From Perca fluviatilis (taxonomy: Eukaryota; Chordata; Actinopteri; Perciformes; Percidae), in NCBI RefSeq assembly GCF_010015445.1, contig NC_053118.1, forward strand, positions 20,139,437 through 20,203,436: a stretch of 64,000 bases of DNA. Reading direction: 5' to 3'. The notes under the pieces are model-generated. The model made no database searches. It saw nothing but the letters and a program-made list of their open reading frames with translations, and was not told the origin of the DNA. A program made the translations under genes and the position numbers. Shown piece after piece: positions 43,088 through 56,422 of the stretch (positions within the stretch are counted from its first letter, which is position 1; each line of letters opens with the position of its first letter).

Positions 43088-45495
43088 CAGTAACTGATGT
43101 CTGCATGGCGGCTTATCAGGAAATACTGCTCTCAGGAACTACTACTTATGAAGATATGCTTCATGAAACTGAGCCACACAACCATGGACCTTTGTTGATA
43201 AAGACAGAGGACGACTTAGACGTGACAACACAGTTTGATACATATCATCGAACAGTTTTTTTTCTAGTGGATATGTTGTATGCAGTCTGAATAACTGTAT
43301 TGTATTTGTCATTGTATTTTGTACTTTTTATCTACACTTTTTTTTTATTATGACGGTTGTATTATTTAAAGCATTGTTCTTATCTCACTGACTTGTACAA
43401 AGAGTCAAAGTACACATCCAGGTTAGCCTCTGTTCCACTATCCTGAGTCGTATGGATAGATGGATGTATTTTAGCATGAAAGACTGAAACATGATACTAC
43501 GAACTTTTAGCATCTTGTCATTCTATCTGGAGCCAAACACAGAGACTTGGCAAATGCATTGTCTAACTGAAGGTGATGGAGTAGATATTATCATGGGGCT
43601 GAACCAGATGTTGTAAACATTCAGGGCTCAGACCAAACATAAGGGGATCCGGGGGCATGCTCCACCTGTGGAGATATTTGTCCTATTTACTTTTTAAAAG
43701 CCATTTGATAAGAGAATGCCTATAAAACTGTTCATCATTTGGGGGAAAAACACGATAAAATTATCCTGTAGAGCCCACATCCTATTTTGTATCTACGGTA
43801 ATTGTTCTCCAACTGTCTTCGTCATTTTGAAACCAGAACACAACAAATGTTGAAGATGACTCATTTTCAGTCCTGCCACCTAAAGAAAGGCAAACATTCA
43901 TGTTAATATTTTTAAGTTGCATAACAAAAGTAGGCTAGGAATTTGGTGTAAACAAAATGACTAATATGACATAATACTATGCTGGTGTAGAATTCACAGA
44001 ATGAATGTTTGCTGACAAATTTGCTACATTTGAAACCATCCCATGATAATCTAGGCTGCTCAAAATGCAATACACTTAAAGCGATACATCCTCTGAATGC
44101 CCTATAGGTCTCTAGTTTGTGGTTGTAACGTTTCATGAGACTGATTCTCCTAGAGGTCACAACAGGTCATTTTATACACGGACGTCAAGTTAAACAAAAA
44201 ATGGTCTCACTACAATGCAATGGCTACTTCGGGGAGTAACGTCATCACACATGAATACAGATGGGCTCATTGAATCCACAAGAGTCTCAGCTTTCCAGTC
44301 ATAGCTAATATATGCAATTCTAAGAAATACTCAAATACACCATTTTTAGAATAGGCAAAATAACACATTTATACTGCATGCAAAAACACTGCATGTGGTT
44401 ACATAAAGTGGGCACGTCTGTAAAGGGGAGACTCGTGGGTACCCATTGAAACCATTTTCATTCGGATATCTTGCCAGTTTTTTCCTCGCCAAAATGTAGC
44501 TAGCCCCCTTCCCGACAAGCTAGCATGACGTCACTGGATTCGTTAGGTCGTCTAGTTTGTCCATCTCTAAAACAGAACCTGCTACAGCCTCTGAAATACA
44601 GTAAAGTCGGCCTAAAAGATTCGGGGCTTTTCTCTACTCTTTAAGGTTTAGCTCTGCAGTACAACAGCACCTGGAGACTTTTATGCTCGCGGCTACAGAG
44701 CAGGCTGACAATAGGATAGACCGTGGCCTGATTACTGGTGGCATAGAAGAGAGAACTGAGCTGCTGCTGAAATTGCCATTTTAACGATGATGTTGGATAT
44801 ATGCCTTCATTTCTTATTTAATGAAATGTCTACTTAAACTCTTGACAAATTGTTTAAATGTCTTTGTTACAGACTTCAGATGTCTGCTGCTGCTAGTGAC
44901 ATTTGTATGATTTAAGCCAGTTTCCTCAACAACAAAATTGTCCTGCGAGTTATAGAAGCAGACCTCTATGTTCCATAAGAAACTTTATCCACCTTGCTGT
45001 TATTGCATGTTTTATAAATGTACTTTTATTAAATAATTTCACGTGATTGTAGCAGCCAATTCAAGTGTCTAAGCTCTTAAACTGTCACATTTTCACCACC
45101 AGAGGGAGACTAGTACTGCATTTCTGGTTTATTTATGCCTTTATTAGACACTCAAGATCAGTTAACCACATTTGTATTACTTTCATTTAGCCAGTTCTTT
45201 TTAATACCATTTAGTACGATAATCACTTCTAGAAGATATATTTATGCCAATTCAAAACAGTTTAGATGCATTGCAGACGTATAATTGTCTAAGCCAATTC
45301 TGATGTTTATGCAGTAGTACTTACTAACCTACATTGTAGTACTTTAATCCTCTTTAACTGCCTATGCTCTAATCTCATTTCTGGCAAAATACCAGTTATG
45401 CAGCTACATTTCATGTACAATGTAGAGCATCTGTACAAAAAAATAAATAAAAAAAAAAAGAAGTCTTGAACTAGAAGGCAGACTAAAATACAGAA
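43088..45495. other. Spacer between zdhhc11 and beta-tubulin (convergent 3' ends)
   Basis: The first part must hold the zdhhc11 3' UTR; no canonical AATAAA was picked with confidence. The middle is a repeat described separately. No exon or RNA gene was recognised in the remainder. Confidence 0.5.
44060..44790. mobile_element. Teleost interspersed repeat (non-autonomous)
   Basis: I recognise blocks of a high-copy fish repeat by sequence: CTCATTGAATCCACAAGAG, TACTGCATGCAAAAACACTG and GTAAAGGGGAGACTCGTGGG. It is non-coding, and the ends are not clear enough to give a terminal motif or target duplication. Family not determined. Confidence 0.45.
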
Positions 45496-45501
45496 TTTAT
45501 T
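45496..45501 (-). terminator. tubb: Poly(A) signal of beta-tubulin gene
   Basis: AATAAA on the minus strand 70 bp past the tubulin stop codon, followed by a T-rich stretch in transcript sense. It implies a very short 3' UTR. Confidence 0.75.
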
Positions 45502-45570
45502 AAGCAGACAGAACACTGAAAAGGACATTACATTACGATTTTACAGCAGAGCTTTCTAGAAGAGATACAT

Positions 45571-47641
<2,071 letters not shown>

Positions 47642-47723
47642 TTTTCTTGCTGGAGGTAGGATAAAACGTTTCAATGACTTACTTTGCCTTTCTTTATGTG
47701 CGACACACAGTGGCTAAAACCTC

Positions 47724-47921
47724 TTTTTATATTACAACCAGACCCGCCCTTTAAACCTCAGCTCGAATGTTTATTGGCTGATTTGCTAAAGCATCATCTA
47801 CAGACATCATTTTAAACCAATCAAATGTTCAAATGCTTATCCGCAGTGCAACATTGCGGATGCAAAACACCACCAAAGAAGACATTTTTATCCGCCATTG
47901 GTCTAATTTGCCTGCCAATCA
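47724..47921 (-). promoter_or_regulatory. tubb: Beta-tubulin promoter (TATA, GC box, CCAAT cluster)
   Basis: In transcript sense there is TATAAAAA (47731-47724), 83 bp upstream of the ATG, and GGGCGGG (47749-47743) just before it. CCAAT-type boxes occur at 47773-47777 (reverse of ATTGG), 47817-47821, 47897-47901 and 47915-47919. Four CCAAT/ATTGG motifs in 150 bp suggest NF-Y control. Together with a short 5' UTR this is a strong, compact promoter. Confidence 0.75.
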
Positions 47922-48379
47922 CATTCTTCTCAAAAGTGTGATCTGTAGGCGTTGGCCACAGCCAGGCCTCCATCCCCCTATGAGAAAGGAATCGGCTTGT
48001 CATGATGGTGGAAAAGAAATGCGACAGTAACAAAAGATTTTATTTCGTCGATCACAGGAAACTTTTGATTTCATCAGTTATAAAACAGCAATCCTACCTG
48101 AATGCTAGTTACAGTCCAGTTTTCTTTCTTCCACAGTTTCGGAGTGGGCTGCCTGTGATGTGACCTTATGGGTGTTGCCTATAGCATAGTAACAGATACG
48201 GCCATATGAAACCAAGCAATGTTGTTTCCTATGAGTTTTTAAGATTAAAATATCTATAGGCCTAGCTAATGAGATTAAGCTTAAGAGTTTAAAGTTGGGC
48301 AATTCCAGTAAGTAGCACAATAGATAGCCAGGCCTAATTAATGTCTTCGTTTGACTGTTGGTGGCCAGAGGGCTACAAT

Positions 48380-48896
48380 ACGGCAAAAATGATGCTTATC
48401 TTCCCAAGACTGCCCTCTGTACCTCATCTGATGTCCAGTGCATTACATATTAGGCTACATTATGTAACCACTAGTAATAGCAAGCTCTCACAATTCAAAG
48501 ACGGGGTTAAGTGGCAAAACATGCATGCCTATATGAGCAAAAGAAAGGGCTCGATCATGATGAAAACAGCCTGGACAGAATGAAATCACTTGATGACATA
48601 AGGATCTCAAGCTGCATCAATTGCGCCATGTGGTTAATAGCAGCCTTTACAGCATTTGGAGTTTCTTATTAATTTCCCATTAATGGAAAATAATAGGCTA
48701 AAATGAAGGGCAAAGCATTTGTTTAGTAGGCCTATATAGCCTAGGCTACAACATGGATTCATTAATGGTCTTATTTTGTTAACTCATACCGATAAACTTC
48801 AGTGTTTGATGCTTCAAGCTTGGTGTTGCTTGCATGTATTCCTTTTCCTTTTAGACATAGCAAACAATAAAAAAAGAAGGATTATTATAGGCTGCA
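48380..48896 (+). repeat. Left arm of a long inverted duplication
   Basis: This arm is a diverged inverted copy of 53653-54262. Shared blocks, in order: GGCAAAAATGATGC, CCAAGACTGCCCTCTG, TCTGATGTCCAGTG, GAGCAAAAGAAAGGGCTC, CATGATGAAAACAGCCTGGA, GCTGCATCAATTGCGCCA, GTGGTTAATAGCAGCC, TTTGGAGTTTCTT, GGTCTTATTTTGTTAACTCA, GGTGTTGCTTGCA and AGACATAGCAAACAATAAA. No long reading frame is conserved between the arms. It lies 0.74-1.26 kb upstream of the tubulin start codon. Confidence 0.85.
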
Positions 48897-49159
48897 TATT
48901 ATGACAAGGAATGGGGGAAATATATATCTGGAGTAGGCTATTGGCTCAGTGCTGAACACTCTACAACAATAGGCTACACAAACATGTGGCTTGTCACTTT
49001 ATGTGGGATTTGATAACTGAAAATAGCCCTGCCTATCTCAAAATTTGTACAACAGTTAATGTAGGCCCTACCCATTATGATTCAGCAAAATCTGCTTTCA
49101 TCTCCATCTCTACATCAGAGGGGGCACCAAGGCAAGCGTGGATGAATCCCAGTAAACAA

Positions 49160-49345
49160 TATTTGGTTCGCTGAATGTTCCGCGAACGATGCCTGAAGGT
49201 AGGGGAACGTTCGCTAGACCCCCGCAGCATCCTCTTATCGTAGGAACGTTTTCTTTACGTTCTGGTAACGTCGTTTACCTATAACGTTCCCGGAAGGTTG
49301 TTTATTTAACGATCAGCGAACCACGTCATTATATAAATGGGAACG
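49160..49345 (+). repeat. Degenerate array of AACGTT-centred palindromes
   Basis: Within 190 bp there are several copies of a GGAACGTT/AACGTTC motif (near 49205, 49243, 49282, 49341) and related TACGTTCTGGTAACG. The spacing is irregular, suggesting a decayed tandem repeat or a hairpin-rich element. Confidence 0.5.
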
Positions 49346-49436
49346 TTTTTTTGTAACTTGAATTAGCTCCCAAAAATCTATCCGAGGTAGTCTATAGCCT
49401 ACAGTCGAGCTGCAGGGGCGTCTTACGGCCCCAGTG

Positions 49437-49934
49437 TTAAAGGTCCCATGGCGTGAAAATTTCACTTTATGAGGTTTTTTAACATTAATATGCGTTCCCC
49501 CAGGCTGCCTCCCCCAGTGGCTAGAAATGGTGATAGGTGTAAACCGAGCCCTGGGTATCCTGTTCTGCCTTTGAGAAAATGAAAGCTCAGATGGGCCAAT
49601 CTGGAATCTTGCTCCTTATGAAGTCATAACAAGCGAGGTTACCTCCCCTTTCTCTGCTTTGCCCGCCCAGAGAATTTGGCCCACCCATGAGAGAGAGACA
49701 TCATGGCTTTCAAACGAGCAAAGTGGCAGTTGGTCAAGGCCACACAGCCACCCTCCACCTTGACCCCCCCTCTCTCCTCCTCAATAGCTACAGACACAGA
49801 AATGGCACATACTAAGAAAGCTCATTGTGGGACTGGCTCTAGTGGCTGTAATTCTGCACCAAGGCTGAATTTTGGGAAAGAGACTTCAGATACAGTATTA
49901 GGGGACCAAGAGCACCATTTCATGGGACCTAACA
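49437..49934. mobile_element. TTAA-type MITE
   Basis: The left end is TTAAAGGTCCCATGGCG (49437-49453). The right end in reverse complement is AGGTCCCATGAAATGG (49930-49915). The left TTAA is intact; the right border has lost a T (TAAC). The sequence matches a family I recall as abundant in percomorph fish, non-coding and about 500 bp long. The 91-codon open frame inside it is not a gene. Confidence 0.75.
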
Positions 49935-50400
49935 GCAAATGCTGCCACCAACAACCACTAGCTACAACAGCATTGTGAGCACTTCTACTAGGCCAGCTAT
50001 CAAACGCTGTATTTTTACTAACCTTCATGTCATCTGTTAAAATACCGAAAACACATTGGCGGAGTTTGACATTCGAGCCAGTGGGGGCAAAAAAAAAAAA
50101 AACTCATTGTAGCAACTGAGACCTGGGGAACACAGCACGATCACATATGGACAAAACAAACATGCTAAATAAACATATGTTTATTTTTTTAAGCAGATTT
50201 GAATTTACATTGTAACAATTTAAAACCTCGAGCTCAATTTAGTTAAAAAAAGAAGTCCATAACACATATAATTCTTGAGCGACAGATGCAAAAAATCCAC
50301 AACAATCTCTGTCCCCACAGGGCAGGTACAGACACAGCCGCTCTGCTGCTGCGCAGGCTGCACGCTTCTCTGTTCACAACGCTGTCTGTTCTGCTTAACG

Positions 50401-50665
50401 TGAAAAAGCTTAACGTGGTTTAATGTACCTCAACAACGATCACCAAATTTATCATGTCAATATCTTGTAATGAACACTTATGCCTGTCAAAAGAACTTGA
50501 CAGGCTATGGCGAGGAAAAAGCTTGTACCTAAACAATGATCAATGATTACCAAATTTCGCTCATATTGCTCCTCGTAACCACTGAAAACTGTCAAAAAAT
50601 CTAAACAGAAATGTGGTGATGATTGATCGTTGTTTAAGTATATTAAACCACGTTAAGCTTTTTCA
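50401..50665. repeat. Perfect-looking hairpin pair, 42-bp arms
   Basis: 50401-50442 (TGAAAAAGCTTAACGTGGTT...) and 50624-50665 are inverted copies with about three mismatches, enclosing about 180 bp. No reading frame. It may be the terminal repeat of a small element. Confidence 0.8.
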
Positions 50666-50870
50666 TGTTAGGACTTATAAAGCCCATGAGAACCGTTGGG
50701 AGTCAACCAACAGCTGCTCCGCTGCCCTGCTGAAAATGTGAAGCAGAAACGCTAAATGTCAGATAACGTCCATAATAATTGGACTTTGGGTTCTATTTTT
50801 TTAACAGTTTTCATTGGTTATGAGGAGCAATATTAGAGAGAAATTTGGTAATCATTGGTCATTGTTTACG
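50530..50870. repeat. Second, overlapping inverted pair
   Basis: 50530-50597 (AAACAATGATCAATGATTAC ... GCTCCTCGTAACC) is the inverted counterpart of 50804-50870. The left arm of this pair lies inside the loop of the 50401-50665 hairpin, so the two pairs are interleaved. Confidence 0.7.
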
Positions 50871-50899
50871 TACATTAAACCTGACCTGCGCGAAAGAGA

Positions 50900-53650
50900 A
50901 AAAAACGTATGCGTCATTGTACCCAGCACTTCTGGAAATGTACCTCCGAATGCTTCTCTGTCCCCAGCACATTTCAAACCAAACTGACGCCCGTGGGCAC
51001 GGCTGTGTTGGAGCACAATAGACAGACGGTGGCAGAATGCCCCGACACTTAAATTCAACTAACATGTAGGTTAACAGTGAACAATCAGTGTTGGACCTCC
51101 AGTCTGTTGAGATGCCTCTCCAAACGCAGAAACCAAGCGCAATCGCACCATAAAACGTTAAGACACGTTAAGAAAAAAGATCAGTATTTTGCCGTAATCC
51201 AATGACATGAAAACAAGTCATCCACAGCGATCAGTAGATTCACAAACAGAGTCACGGTGTATCCAGCAAGGCCTATACGCGCGTCACATTCACCAGTCAG
51301 CTCCAAACAGGTGAACGAGGTGAACTTCGCCGTTTAAACAAAGTGGAATAAAACGTATCAAAGTCCAAATCTACACAAAACGCGCATTCAATTAGTAAGC
51401 TGACAGCAAATTTATATACATGGCATTTAGGCAACCTTTATTGTAACGTTGGCACGGTAAGATGTCCCGACTAGTGCAACAAATTATTGTTTTTTGCGTC
51501 CTGCATATGCGTCGACAATGGTCTCAGGTGAGAGGCAGAGCCCTGAAAAAATATTATTTTTACTAAAGCAGTATATGAAATCAGATGTATTATCTATCCC
51601 CATTTAGTTGTTTTGTGTTTTTAAAGTATTTATAAAATATCTGGTTATGTCAGAAGTAATTACCCGTAATTACCCGTTTCAGCTACCAGGGGGGCAGTGC
51701 TCCCCCCCCGCAAACTCCGCGCATGCAAAAACACCACCGCAAAATAAGTTTAAAAAAAGTATTTTAAACCTAGTCATCCATTTCCCTCAGAGTTCTTGTG
51801 ATGTGAAACTCCATGCAAGTTATAGGCTAGGTCTAGCCTACTTCATTTGTCTTGTGGAGGAATTCCTTGTTGCATGTATGCACAGACACATAAAACTGGC
51901 CGAACGTTGGATTAGCATAATACAATTTAATTTTACATTTAATTGTTTACATTTTGTACATTTTGAATGTGTGTCTGATTGTGTGTGTGTGGTTGTATGG
52001 ATGGATGTGTTGATGGATGTGGCTGGCTCTGGCTCCTCACTGCATCTGAGAAGATGATAAGAGATTGTTGAAAACAATCATAGGGTTGGGTCCATTATTC
52101 CACCCATTCACTCAATTATTTCATTTAATCTTAAAAAAATAAAAACTGATTTTTTTATTTTTTTTTACTAATGCTAGACTAATTGCCAAAACCCTGTTTT
52201 GGCTATGTAGCCTAATAAATGACCAGAGTAGTCCACCAACAGCAGCTTATTAGAAGCAACAGCACAACAGAGAGCTCAGTGGTAAACAATGGATCTTGGA
52301 GCTGATAACACTGGGCATGAAAAAAAGCAAAATAAGTTATTATAAGTAGCCTTAGGTCTATACTTACCACTTCAACTGCCTATTCACATTTCAGTGCCTG
52401 CCCAAGGGCATCTTCCACATCAGCCGCTGTAGCATGTCTAAAAAGTTTTTGACATGCTCCTAAAACAAAAGATTTTAATAAAATTTTACAACTTTAATTT
52501 GTCCAACGATATTACTGTCAACAACATGTAGATGAAAACTAAACTTAATCACAACTAAAATAAATTGTAGTTAGTGTCTATTACAATAATAGCCTATTGA
52601 TCATGGCTCCACAAATGTTTAGTTTGTGGAAGGGCCGTTTGTCCTGCCTCCCCCTAAGGCTGTATTTGGCCCAAAGGCCAGATGTGCCCACTCGGCAGAG
52701 CATCTTTCTTGTGGCAGCTGCCAAATTTGCCCCGCCAAGGGATCTCAGATAGTTTCTGTAAGGAATTAAAACATGTAAAAACAGTAGTAACTACACATTA
52801 CATTTATTGGATACCTTGTGAAATCATGTGAGGGGGGCCTGACCCTGAATGATGGAGGAAATAGTCATAGCCTAGGAGGAGCAAATAATGTATTGCCTAT
52901 TTTTTCAATTCAAATATAGGCTATTAGTTGTATTTGTTGCTCTTCCCAAAGACGTCTTTGGTATACTTGATTTTGAGTTACTAGCATTAACTTTTAAATG
53001 AATTGTCATTATCATGGAAATAATGATGTAGGCCTATATACTGAGAGAGGAGAATAATGTGTAGGCCTAGGCTACGCACGCATTAGGGAGGATTTATTTT
53101 CTGTACGAAGAGCAAAATAAAGCTGTTTCCTAAACATCGCAGTAGATGGAGACATTGCAACATTTAGGAAAACTCATGGCAGTCCCCCTTTAACTAAAAG
53201 GTAAACAGAAACATCTACGCATGCGTCCAGCACCTGTGCCCAGCCTGTGCTACAGCTTTGGCCCAGTACCACTGTCTCCCACACGTGTCTGAGATAGAGA
53301 ATGTGCCAAAATGTGTGCGAGGTCGCGGTGAGAGAATTGATCGTTTCTTCTAAGGTAAGATTTATTTGTAATACAATGTGTTGGCGCACATTTGTTCCTT
53401 TGTTTTTTCGGTAATTAACGCGTGGCATCGGTGTAGATGGAGGGGACCTCACACATAAAATAATGCAGTTTCTGTAATTCCATCTGATGTTAGCGTTTTG
53501 TATGACATTGTGCTATGATTGACTAAATGTGCCGGTTGGAAGATAACGTGTAGTGCCAATTTGCCAATTGTGTGTTGTAGATGTGTTGGTGCCTTAAGAG
53601 TTTAGGAAAGTTGTTAAAAGTATTTAAAAAATTGTCACAGCGATCGTAAA
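50900..53650. other. Non-coding spacer, no recognised gene
   Basis: It contains low-complexity patches and many TAGGCCTA-like motifs. The open frames at 51608-52057 and 53174-53452 lack splice context and homology that I can see. A strong donor-like AAG|GTAAGATT occurs at 53354/53355 and could end an untranslated tppp exon. Confidence 0.45.
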
Positions 53651-53652
53651 AA

Positions 53653-54262
53653 CTGTAGCCTAATGTCATAATCGTTTTTTATTGTTTGCTATGTCTGAAA
53701 GGAAAAAAAAATACCTGCAAGCAACACCAAAAGCTTAAAGCCTCAGTGAAGTTGATGAGTTAACAAAATAAGACCATTAATCCATGTTATATATACAATA
53801 AAACCATTTTTTTGTAAATATTAATGCTTTGGCCCTTCAATTTATTATTTTCCATGAAAGGGGAAATTACCAAGAAACTCCAAATGGTGTAAAGGCTGCT
53901 ATTAACCACATAGTGGCGCAATTGATGCAGCTTGAGATACACTATTATGTCATTAAGTGATTTCACTCGTCCAGGCTGTTTTCATCATGATCTGAGCCCT
54001 TTCTTTTGCTCAAAGGCATGCATGTTTTTGCCAGCATGCTCTTTATGTACTCTAAGAGTGAATAAATAAGCCCGATATTAAATGATAAATGGATGTTATT
54101 GAGTAGGCTAATTATATCATTTGAACCACCAGGCTAGAGGTTACATAACGGTCATCTATGTCCAGTCATTAGGCTACAACTGGTTATGTAACATAGTCCA
54201 CTGGACATCAGAGGAGGAAGGTTCAGAGGGCAGTCTTGGAAAAATGTGCATCCTTTTTGCCT
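53653..54262 (-). repeat. Right arm of a long inverted duplication
   Basis: Reverse complement of this segment aligns with 48380-48896 in the same block order, with extra sequence of about 100 bp around 54030-54130. It ends about 240 bp upstream of the likely first exon of tppp. It is non-coding. Confidence 0.85.
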
Positions 54263-54479
54263 CTCACCGTGATAGTAGAGACAATTCCCTCTTCCAACCA
54301 AAAGTCCAAGCAGGACATTAAAACATCAGGATGCACGCAGTTTAAAAGTATTTATTTTATTTTATTTTGTTGCTACTGTGTGTGGCCATTGGCCCCTCAT
54401 TTCCTCCCTATAGCCTACGGCTCGTGATCCCACACAGGGACTTCACACTAACTGTTTATTAATGAAGCTGTAATGACCC

Positions 54480-54796
54480 TTCTTTTGAAGCCATCCTTTG
54501 TTTACATCTTCAGTCTCCGCCTCTCAAAGCACCAAAAAGATGCAACGTGCTCCAACCGCTTGTTTTTATCAGCGCTCCACTAAACACTGTGGCACCATCA
54601 CCGAGGCACGAAGCAAACAGCTCGTCGCACACGGCAGCAGCCAATCAGCGGGCTGGTTTCTCTTCAGCATCTCGGAGGGACTGAACACTCTGTCAAACTC
54701 AGCTCAGGCAGCAGGCAGGAAAGGGATTTCAAGACTCCGCGACGCGCAATTATGGTTTTGTGAACTTGACAAGGAGGTGGAGGATTGCATCACCAG
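54480..54796 (+). other. tppp: Candidate first (untranslated) exon of tppp
   Basis: A locally GC-richer segment with a CCAAT box in CAGCCAATCAGCG (about 54638-54650) ends in a donor CACCAG|GTGATT at 54796/54797. The next tppp acceptor is at 61759. A 100-codon open frame crosses it but stops immediately after the donor and has no familiar motif, so it is treated as 5' UTR. Assignment is inference from position and orientation. Confidence 0.35.
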
Positions 54797-55789
54797 GTGA
54801 TTCAAACTGAATTTAGCATTATTTGTCGCCTGTTTTGGCTCACGCAGACCTGCATGATTTCACAATATGAAAAATTAAGAATTCGATGACTGTATGCCAG
54901 CCCACACAAATTCAGGTGATTCTCGAAGGTGCTTTTTGTTTTGTTCTAATGTCTCTGCATGCTTCCTGTAGCCTACACTGGATTTGCAACATATGATGCC
55001 TTTAAAACTCCAGCATGCTCCACACTTAAATTTCAATGGGCCTATAGGCTATGCCATGTTCTGCCGAAATACATTAAGGGCTGACAATAACAAACGGATC
55101 ACGTGGACTCTGTGTGAATCTGGCATTTGCAAGTTTATGTAACATTTTTCGCTCAGACACACTGGTTTCAGCAGCAGCTGCAGCCATGTCCAGTAACATA
55201 AACGCAAACGTTCTCCTCTGTTTATCTTTAAAACGCGGGCAATGAGAGCAAGAGAAAGGATTCTCCAATAAGCACCGTTATTGGTCATAAAGAATGATTG
55301 ACAATGCATTTGGCCTGTGGCTGCAGCCTCCATGCCAAGCTGCTGGGTTACATATATAGGTAGTTACATAATTATGCATGAAAAAAGATGTATGCCCTCT
55401 TTTATTAGCTTCCTGATTCTCTGTGAGTGGAGCTTTCTTAGGGGTAATAAATGGAGTAGGAGGCCATTCAAAGATGGAAGATGTTTATTTCTTCTTAGCA
55501 TGGGCTTTTTTAGGATTGGAGGACTTTGGGAGTTTAGCCCAGACCTCTGTAGGAGTGCCCAGGGGGATTGGTCCTGGAATATTTTTTTTTCTTTCATAAA
55601 CAAGCTCTATTTTTATGCTTTTTAATGCACTCTGGCACCTTATTTACATTCAAAGTACATGCCTTAACCATTCAAAAATTGATGTGTTAAAACTTTTAGT
55701 AATTGTTAGCAATTAGTATTGAGTAGAAACACTTAAAACATTTATGGACTAGAGTTGGAAACAATGTATAGGCCTATGTTAACAGTGGT

Positions 55790-56115
55790 GGAATGCAGTA
55801 CATACGTTACTTAAAAAATGTAAATAAAAATATTTCCATGTTATGTTACTTTATACTTCTACTCCACTACATCTAAGAGGGAAATATTGTACGTGTTAAT
55901 CCACTACATTTATTTGACAGCTTTAGTTACTTTGCAGATCAGGTTATTTATACAACATATAAATCAACTAATACATGATGTACTGTATTGTAGGTTAAAC
56001 TACTCAGCCATATATGAAGTAGTTAAAATGAGTTCCCCCTTTACCAACGTTAAAGTGATTAACATAAATCCATCTTGTCATTGGAGCCACACCGTGACGT
56101 TATGACATGTGAGGT
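55790..56115 (+). mobile_element. Teleost interspersed repeat copy
   Basis: It includes GTGGTGGAATGCAGTACAT, ACTTCTACTCCACTACATCT and CCACTACATTTATTTGACAG, which I recognise as a very common percomorph repeat. Non-coding; ends uncertain. Confidence 0.55.
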
Positions 56116-56323
56116 TTGTGAAATTAAATTAAACGCCATCTACTATTATGATTAAGAGAAATGCACTTCATATTATAAATCAACAGGCAATTTCTAACTT
56201 TTTACCCTTCCTTCACTTAAAGTCTAGTTCCAGAGTTGTTTTTTACCTAGACCTGTACGCTCTGTTATTTTCCTCTACTTTTCCTGCTATACTGTAACTT
56301 GTTTCACTCAGCACTGACCATCA

Positions 56324-56419
<96 letters not shown>
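56324..56419 (+). repeat. (CA)n microsatellite
   Basis: About 48 uninterrupted CA units. Confidence 0.97.

Positions 56420-56422
<3 letters not shown>

Noticed and set aside
49703..49978. 91-codon open frame
   Set aside because: It lies inside a high-copy non-coding TTAA-type element.
54498..54800. 100-codon open frame on the plus strand
   Set aside because: It stops just after a splice donor, has no recognisable motif and fits better as an untranslated first exon of tppp.
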